Assembly: GCF_019145205.1 (NCBI RefSeq)
Contig: NZ_JAHSTT010000020.1
Coordinates: 1-64,000 of the forward strand
Direction: 5' to 3'
Source of the DNA: Pseudomonas khavaziana
Lineage (GTDB): Bacteria > Pseudomonadota > Gammaproteobacteria > Pseudomonadales > Pseudomonadaceae
Length of the DNA stretch: 64,000 nt
Shown: positions 62,448-64,000 of the stretch, one piece after another
Layout of the letters: each line of letters opens with the position of its first letter
Position numbering within the stretch: the first letter of the stretch is position 1
Notes under the pieces: model-generated
What the model was told of the DNA's origin: nothing
Seen by the model: only the letters and a program-made list of their open reading frames with translations
The model's database searches: none
Translations under genes and position numbers: made by a program

Positions 62448-63320
62448 TTAGTACAGCGCAGCAAACAACTTGCGGCGGTACACAGTGACCAGTGGGTGGT
62501 CATTGCCCAACAGTTCGAACACCTGCAGCAAGGTCTTGTGGGGCAAGCCTTCGCTGTAGCTGCGGTTGCGGATAAACAGCTTGAGCAAGCCTTCCAGCGC
62601 CCCATCGTATTGCTGGCGCGCCAGTTGCTGGATCGCCAACTGATAGGCCGCTTCATCGTCCTGCGGGTTTTGCGCCAGGCGGCTTTTCAGGTCGGCAGTA
62701 TCCGGCAAGTCCGCAGCCTGGCGCAGGAAGGTGATTTGCGCCTTGGCCCCGGCCAGGGCAGCCTTGTGGTCGTCACTTTTGACGGCGTCGAGCACCGCCT
62801 GGGCTTCGCCCAATTCACCGCGTTCGGCCAGGCAGCGTGCGTACAGGATCAGTGCCGGGGCGTTGGTATTGTCCTCGCCCAACAGCGCCACCAGCAGCGC
62901 TTCGGCTTCGCTGATACGCCCTTCGCTGAACAACGCTTGGGCCTGTTCCAGCGGATCCGCCGCAGCCGGTGGTGGCATCTGCACATGGGGTTCCAACATG
63001 GCCCGCACCGCCGACTCCGGTTGTGCACCGGCAAACCCGTCCACCGGCTGGCCATCCTTGAACAGCACCACCGTCGGCAGGCTTTGAATGCCAAAGCGCG
63101 CGACGATGTCCTGTTCAGCCTCGCAATCGACCTTGGCCAGCAGCAACTCACCCTGATAACTCTCGGCAATCTGCGCCAGCATCGGCATCAGCGCCTTGCA
63201 TGGCGCACACCACTCGGCCCAGAAGTCCACCAGCACGGGTTTTTCAAAAGAGTTCTGAATCACTGCCTGGTCGAAGTTGGCGGTGGTGACGTCGAAGATG
63301 TACGGCGTGGGCTCACTCAT
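62448..63320 (-). CDS. cnoX: Co-chaperone-like thioredoxin CnoX (YbbN)
   Basis: 290 residues: thioredoxin domain (1-110) with the intact active site WCAPC (Cys38 and Cys41) and the cis-Pro in SLPTVVLF, followed by a TPR-rich helical C-terminal part (about 125-285). CnoX holds oxidised substrates and hands them to GroEL and DnaK. E. coli YbbN lacks the CxxC, so this protein should still have thiol-disulfide activity. The ATG at 63320 (MSEPTPYIF) is preferred over one 11 codons upstream. Confidence 0.88.
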   Translation of the reverse strand: MSEPTPYIFDVTTANFDQAVIQNSFEKPVLVDFWAEWCAPCKALMPMLAQIAESYQGELLLAKVDCEAEQDIVARFGIQSLPTVVLFKDGQPVDGFAGAQPESAVRAMLEPHVQMPPPAAADPLEQAQALFSEGRISEAEALLVALLGEDNTNAPALILYARCLAERGELGEAQAVLDAVKSDDHKAALAGAKAQITFLRQAADLPDTADLKSRLAQNPQDDEAAYQLAIQQLARQQYDGALEGLLKLFIRNRSYSEGLPHKTLLQVFELLGNDHPLVTVYRRKLFAALY

Positions 63321-63353
63321 GGGGCGTCTCGAATAAAGCGGGAATGGGGGCAA

Positions 63354-64000
63354 CTATAAAGGCTGGCGCCGCGAATGGTACAGACTCACCTTACGAAACT
63401 CCCAAGGCTCGGCCAGATCCGGCAGGGTCAGTGCATCGAGGATATCCAGCCGTTGGTAATGTGGGTGACGGAAGTCCCGCACCCGCGAATCTGCCACCAG
63501 CGCTTCGCGGCCACGGCTGAGGAATTGATCCAGCAGCGGCAGGTTGGCGCGGTCGTAAAGTACGTCGGCCACCAGGATCAGGTCGAAGCGGTCGGCTTCG
63601 GCGAAAAAGTCTGCCGAATAACCCAGCTCCACCTGGTTGAGTTCGGCGTTTGCGCGGCAAGAGGCCAGGGCCAGCGGGTCGAGATCACAGGCCACCACTT
63701 CCTGGGCGCCGGCTTTTACCGCGGCAATCCCGGCCACGCCGGAGCCGGCCCCGAAATCCAGCACGCGTTTGCCCGCGACCCACTCGGGGTGCGCCGCCAG
63801 GTAACGCGCCAACGCCAGGCCGCTGGCCCAGCAAAAGCTCCAGTAGGGTGGCTCATGCAGGATGCGCCGGGTTTCCTCCTGGCTGAAGGCACGGTCCATG
63901 TTGTCGGCGTCGAGCAGCCACAACGACAAGTCAGTGCCCGGGAGCGGGCAGGGCACCAGTTGCGCGTCGCCGATCAACTCGCTCAAGGCGCGTTGCAGGT
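63354..64000 (-). CDS. SAM-dependent methyltransferase, 5' part outside the window
   Basis: At least 215 residues of a class I methyltransferase: motif I LDFGAGSGVAGIAA, the acidic strand ACDLDPLAL, LVADVLYDRANLP and a C-terminal RKVSLYHSR. The profile resembles the ETFB lysine/small-molecule methyltransferase group (FSQEETRRILHEPPYWSFCWASG). A TTG at 63986 could start it, but the frame continues as LQRAL to the window edge with no stop, so the true start probably lies beyond 64000. Listed as partial. Confidence 0.75.
   Translation of the reverse strand, partial: LQRALSELIGDAQLVPCPLPGTDLSLWLLDADNMDRAFSQEETRRILHEPPYWSFCWASGLALARYLAAHPEWVAGKRVLDFGAGSGVAGIAAVKAGAQEVVACDLDPLALASCRANAELNQVELGYSADFFAEADRFDLILVADVLYDRANLPLLDQFLSRGREALVADSRVRDFRHPHYQRLDILDALTLPDLAEPWEFRKVSLYHSRRQPL

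Overview
The window is a chromosomal segment of a Pseudomonas, most likely of the P. fluorescens group. The gene order birA-coaX-SPOR gene-tRNA(Tyr,Gly,Thr)-tRNA-Trp-secE-nusG-rplKAJL-rpoBC-rpsLG-fusA-tuf-S10-spc-alpha, then katA-ferritin-uvrA-MFS-ssb, matches my memory of the pseudomonad arrangement. The intergenic palindromes built on TGTGGGAGGGGGCTTGC and GTAGGAGCGAGC are typical REP elements of fluorescent pseudomonads. No phage, insertion sequence, CRISPR array or rRNA gene was seen.

Region 1 (1-33.3 kb) is the transcription/translation core, all on the + strand: biotin ligase, type III pantothenate kinase, a SPOR protein, four tRNAs, SecE/NusG, nearly all ribosomal proteins of the str, S10, spc and alpha operons, the RNA polymerase alpha, beta and beta' subunits, EF-G, one EF-Tu and SecY. 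The tufB gene expected between tRNA-Thr and tRNA-Trp is absent. The S10-alpha block is cut into units by hairpins placed directly beside good sigma-70 promoters (19.4, 26.2 and 30.25 kb). rpmD and rpmJ are included although they are very short.

Region 2 (33.4-40.6 kb) handles oxidative stress, iron and DNA repair: catalase, a ferritin of the Bfr fold lacking the haem-ligand Met52, UvrA (- strand), a YajR-like MFS carrier and SSB.

Region 3 (40.6-50.1 kb) is accessory: a haloperoxidase/arylesterase-type hydrolase, trans-aconitate methyltransferase, a divergent isochorismatase-like hydrolase and GlxA-type regulator, then two converging overlapping operons. One encodes a DUF3182 protein (ATP-grasp-like motifs) and an alpha/beta hydrolase. 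The other encodes DUF72, YbhP-like phosphodiesterase, ClsB-like phospholipase D and YbhN-like membrane protein. This convergent pair is the least explained part of the window.

Region 4 (50.1-64 kb) holds an MscS-type channel, the giant helicase Lhr, an SDR/RmlD-like protein, an OmpW/OprG porin preceded by an FNR/Anr-like dyad, and a four-gene zinc-uptake operon (ZrgA-like His-rich protein, ABC ATPase, permease, DUF3299) with a Zur-box-like palindrome in front. It ends with a small hypothetical protein, a CnoX/YbbN chaperedoxin and a methyltransferase cut by the window edge. Four REP doublets (two families) lie in the intergenic spaces here; one supplies the stop codon of the small hypothetical gene.
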